DNA of 64,000 nt from an uncultured Bacteroidia bacterium (GTDB taxonomy: Bacteria > Bacteroidota > Bacteroidia > Bacteroidales > ML635J-15), in assembly GCA_902791865.1 (NCBI GenBank), contig CADAXK010000004.1:124001-188000 (forward strand), read 5' to 3'. Position numbers and translations under genes: made by a program. Position 1 is the first letter of the stretch. Every line of letters starts with the position of its first letter. Below are positions 61,984 through 64,000 of this stretch, in pieces. Under the pieces are notes generated by a model. That model ran no database searches. It worked only from the letters and a program-made list of their open reading frames with translations, and had not been told where the DNA came from.

Positions 61984-63843
61984 TCAATAGTTTAGGTAAA
62001 CATCCTTTATCACCATAAGCTTTTCCTCGAACGAAATGCGCACATCTGGCACCTTGATTCGGCACACCGACAGCACCATCCTTTCGGCAATTTCGTCAAC
62101 ATTTGTCAGAACCTTCTGGTTTACAGCCATCATCGAAGCCTGAATCTGCGATTCGTCTAGTTTCGAAACCATTCCTGCACCAATCAGTCCCGGCAGATAA
62201 TATATGCACTTGACGCCATTTTCGTAAACCTTTCCAGCATACGAACGGGCAAATCCACGCAAAGCACGCTTCGACACAACATAGGGAGCAGAACCCGCAA
62301 ACTGGGCATCCTCGCCCACCGAACCCGTTATTAGCACGGCTCGACGGACATTATCCGACATCTTTTCGCACAAATACCTGATAGACTCGTAGTTTATCCG
62401 TGCCACATCCTCAAATTCGGAAATTCCAACCTTCGTAGCACGAGCAAGTCCGCCAGTAACAGCATGTGTATTAATCAGATAATCAACTTTTCCATACTTT
62501 TCTGCAATGCGTGATACCAAAGCGTCAACTTGTGCCTTATCGCACAAATCGACCTTTTCAATCGAAACTGGCACATTGCATTCGGCAGAGATTTTTTCTT
62601 TCAAGTCGTTGATTACCGCAACATTGGAATTGTATATCAATATAAGTTCTGCACCTTTACGAGCTGCCGAAAGTGCAATTTCACGACCTATGCCGCCAGA
62701 AGCACCAGTAAGCATCAACGTTCTGCCTTCCAATTCGCGCGATGGCGAAAATTTGAATTCGCGTGGTGGCATTATGTATGCAAAACCGCCAAATTCACCG
62801 CCAAGTCCAGCCACTGCCGTCAGAACCTTGTCGTTTGGCTTAAGCCTACCTTCCGACATAAGCACATCGAAACAAGCAGGAATGGATGCACCCGAAAGGT
62901 TTCCACAGTTAATCTGCACATCCTGATAAACTTTTGCCTTGTCGATGCCAAGGTTTTCGGCAACCGAATGAACGATTGCATTTCCTGTCTGGTGAGGGAT
63001 GAAAACAGCAAGGTCGTCGATAGTCCAGCCGCACTGTTCAAGCAGTTTTTGTGCTGTAAAAGTAATATTCGGCACGGCACGGCTCTTCACCATACGCGGT
63101 TCCATAAAAAGGTTGCCCGAATGGTCGGCACCGAGGAAATCGAGCATTGCAATGTCCTCGTTGTTGCGAACGGCGACTATACCGCATTTCTCTTCAGTCT
63201 CTACCCTGCTAATCACCACTGCTGCAGCCGAATCGCCGAAAGTCGTAAACGGCACAAAGTCGCGTTCTTCGAGCAGAAGTTCCGACATAACCTCGGAATG
63301 AGCCACAACGATATGATTTGCAGTCGGATGCGAATTGAAATAAGCCAACGCCGCCTCGATGTTAGAATTGAAGCCGACGCAGGCCGATGTCAGCGAAAAC
63401 GACGGCGACTGCTTTTCTTCAGAACAAAAGTAGGACTTTACGAACTCGGCAATTCCAGGAGCCTTCTGTGGAGCAGTTGCCGTCCCGACAAACCAAGCAT
63501 CTATGTCGTTGCCCGAAAGTCCGCTTTTTGCGAGAGCCTTCTCTACTGCGCCTACGCACAATGTGATTGTATCGTCGGCATTCTTGTACTGCGAAGCAGC
63601 GGGCGGAAACGGCACAACGTGGTAACGCGTCTTGAAGCCCATCTTTGCCTCTGCCATATAGTCAAATGCCGTTGCCTCGGGATTCTTTGCCTTGTATGCA
63701 GCGAAATTATCAGACTTCGCAGCACGTGACTCGTTAAAGCCGTCGAGATAACCAAGACGGATATACTTCAATATGTCGCCATTTGTAACTTCGTACTTAC
63801 CAAGCACAAAGCCAGTTCCGGAAAATATGAAACTTTCAGCCAT
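61984..63843 (-). CDS. Ketosynthase III-SDR fusion protein with intact active sites
   Basis: A 619-aa protein. Residues 1-360 are a KAS III-type domain with triad C155 (SACVGFN), H284 (IPHQTGN) and N315 (CGNLSGASIP). Residues 370-619 are an SDR domain with TGASGGIG (G380-G386), Ser S508 (ITGSVGE) and Y521-xxx-K525 (YVVSK). One chain should therefore condense an acyl group with malonyl-ACP or another extender and reduce the beta-keto product with NAD(P)H. FabH and FabG are normally separate. The ATG shares a base with the stop of the upstream gene (TAATG), and the paralogue follows 7 nt downstream, so at least three genes are co-transcribed. Substrate and product unknown. Confidence 0.85.
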   Translation of the reverse strand: MAESFIFSGTGFVLGKYEVTNGDILKYIRLGYLDGFNESRAAKSDNFAAYKAKNPEATAFDYMAEAKMGFKTRYHVVPFPPAASQYKNADDTITLCVGAVEKALAKSGLSGNDIDAWFVGTATAPQKAPGIAEFVKSYFCSEEKQSPSFSLTSACVGFNSNIEAALAYFNSHPTANHIVVAHSEVMSELLLEERDFVPFTTFGDSAAAVVISRVETEEKCGIVAVRNNEDIAMLDFLGADHSGNLFMEPRMVKSRAVPNITFTAQKLLEQCGWTIDDLAVFIPHQTGNAIVHSVAENLGIDKAKVYQDVQINCGNLSGASIPACFDVLMSEGRLKPNDKVLTAVAGLGGEFGGFAYIMPPREFKFSPSRELEGRTLMLTGASGGIGREIALSAARKGAELILIYNSNVAVINDLKEKISAECNVPVSIEKVDLCDKAQVDALVSRIAEKYGKVDYLINTHAVTGGLARATKVGISEFEDVARINYESIRYLCEKMSDNVRRAVLITGSVGEDAQFAGSAPYVVSKRALRGFARSYAGKVYENGVKCIYYLPGLIGAGMVSKLDESQIQASMMAVNQKVLTNVDEIAERMVLSVCRIKVPDVRISFEEKLMVIKDVYLNY

Positions 63844-64000
63844 TATTTCTTCTTTGAATCTTTAGTTTTCTTGGCTTTTTTTGTTTTCTCTGGCTTTTTG
63901 TCACTTTTATCATTCTGGGCAGTTGCCTCCGGCTTCTTTTCGTTGGCTTCTTCCTTGAGAACCGTCATCTTTATAATCTTCACATCTTCCACAGGACGAT
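63843..64000 (-). CDS. C-terminal end of an operon gene running off the window
   Basis: Only the last ~51 codons are inside the window. They read RPVEDVKIIKMTVLKEEANE, then a strongly lysine-rich tail (EKTKKAKKTKDSKKK). The TAA stop overlaps the ATG of the KAS III-SDR gene by one base, so it is the upstream gene of that operon. The family cannot be told from this tail. Confidence 0.7.
   Translation of the reverse strand, partial: RPVEDVKIIKMTVLKEEANEKKPEATAQNDKSDKKPEKTKKAKKTKDSKKK

Noticed and set aside
62530..63729. 399-codon plus-strand frame opposite the KAS III-SDR gene
   Set aside because: Antisense shadow of a strongly coding gene; Cys/Arg/His-rich composition and no signal or motif.

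Overview
The window is chromosomal DNA of a Bacteroidota bacterium, most likely order Bacteroidales. Evidence: many genes are preceded by the Bacteroidota -7 box TAnnTTTG with little Shine-Dalgarno signal; several secreted proteins carry type IX secretion (T9SS) C-terminal sorting domains; and lineage-typical families occur (FISUMP, PCMD, WG repeats, GldA, DUF4143 ATPases). Base composition is AT-leaning. No rRNA, tRNA, CRISPR array or complete insertion sequence was seen.

Layout. 1-7.4 kb: an M23 endopeptidase facing the complete elongasome operon mreB-mreC-mreD-pbp2-rodA. 7.6-11.3 kb: a secreted protein of unknown function, a membrane-anchored receiver-domain protein, and htpG. 11.4-20 kb: a 1671-aa gliding/T9SS surface protein, an AGCS symporter, a thioredoxin-SufE-DUF59 trio and a LysM/M23 peptidase. 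20-27 kb: a secreted SGNH hydrolase, then a co-directional set of SDR, Old Yellow Enzyme and steroid 5-alpha-reductase homologues. That set resembles the 5AR/5BR/HSDH steroid and bile-acid clusters of gut Bacteroidales, and is interrupted by an HNH-DGQHR protein and a four-helix-bundle protein. 27-33 kb: gcvT, obgE, a Fic enzyme, a PAP2 phosphatase and an outer-membrane receptor. 33-36 kb: a DUF4143 ATPase with palindromic operators, and a junction of two truncated genes (AraC and GH53). 36-46 kb: a redoxin-PKD T9SS protein, a second SDR, two near-identical PCMD proteins, folB, recX, DUF2797, a D-2-hydroxyacid dehydrogenase, and a LytTR regulator with likely autoregulatory sites. 46-52.5 kb: WG-like protein, gldA, an EEP hydrolase, two rhomboids and mutL. 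52.5-60 kb: a DUF234 ATPase flanked by a ~100-bp repeat, a decayed second copy of its 5' end fused to a GLUG-repeat T9SS protein, and a 1032-aa FISUMP/CUB surface protein. 60-64 kb: two tandem ketosynthase III-SDR fusion proteins in an operon that continues past the right edge.

The most notable systems are the twin KAS III-SDR fusions, one of which has lost the SDR catalytic Tyr and Ser, and the steroid-type reductase cluster carrying an embedded HNH-DGQHR gene. Functional statements are homology inferences from reading the translations; no database search was run.
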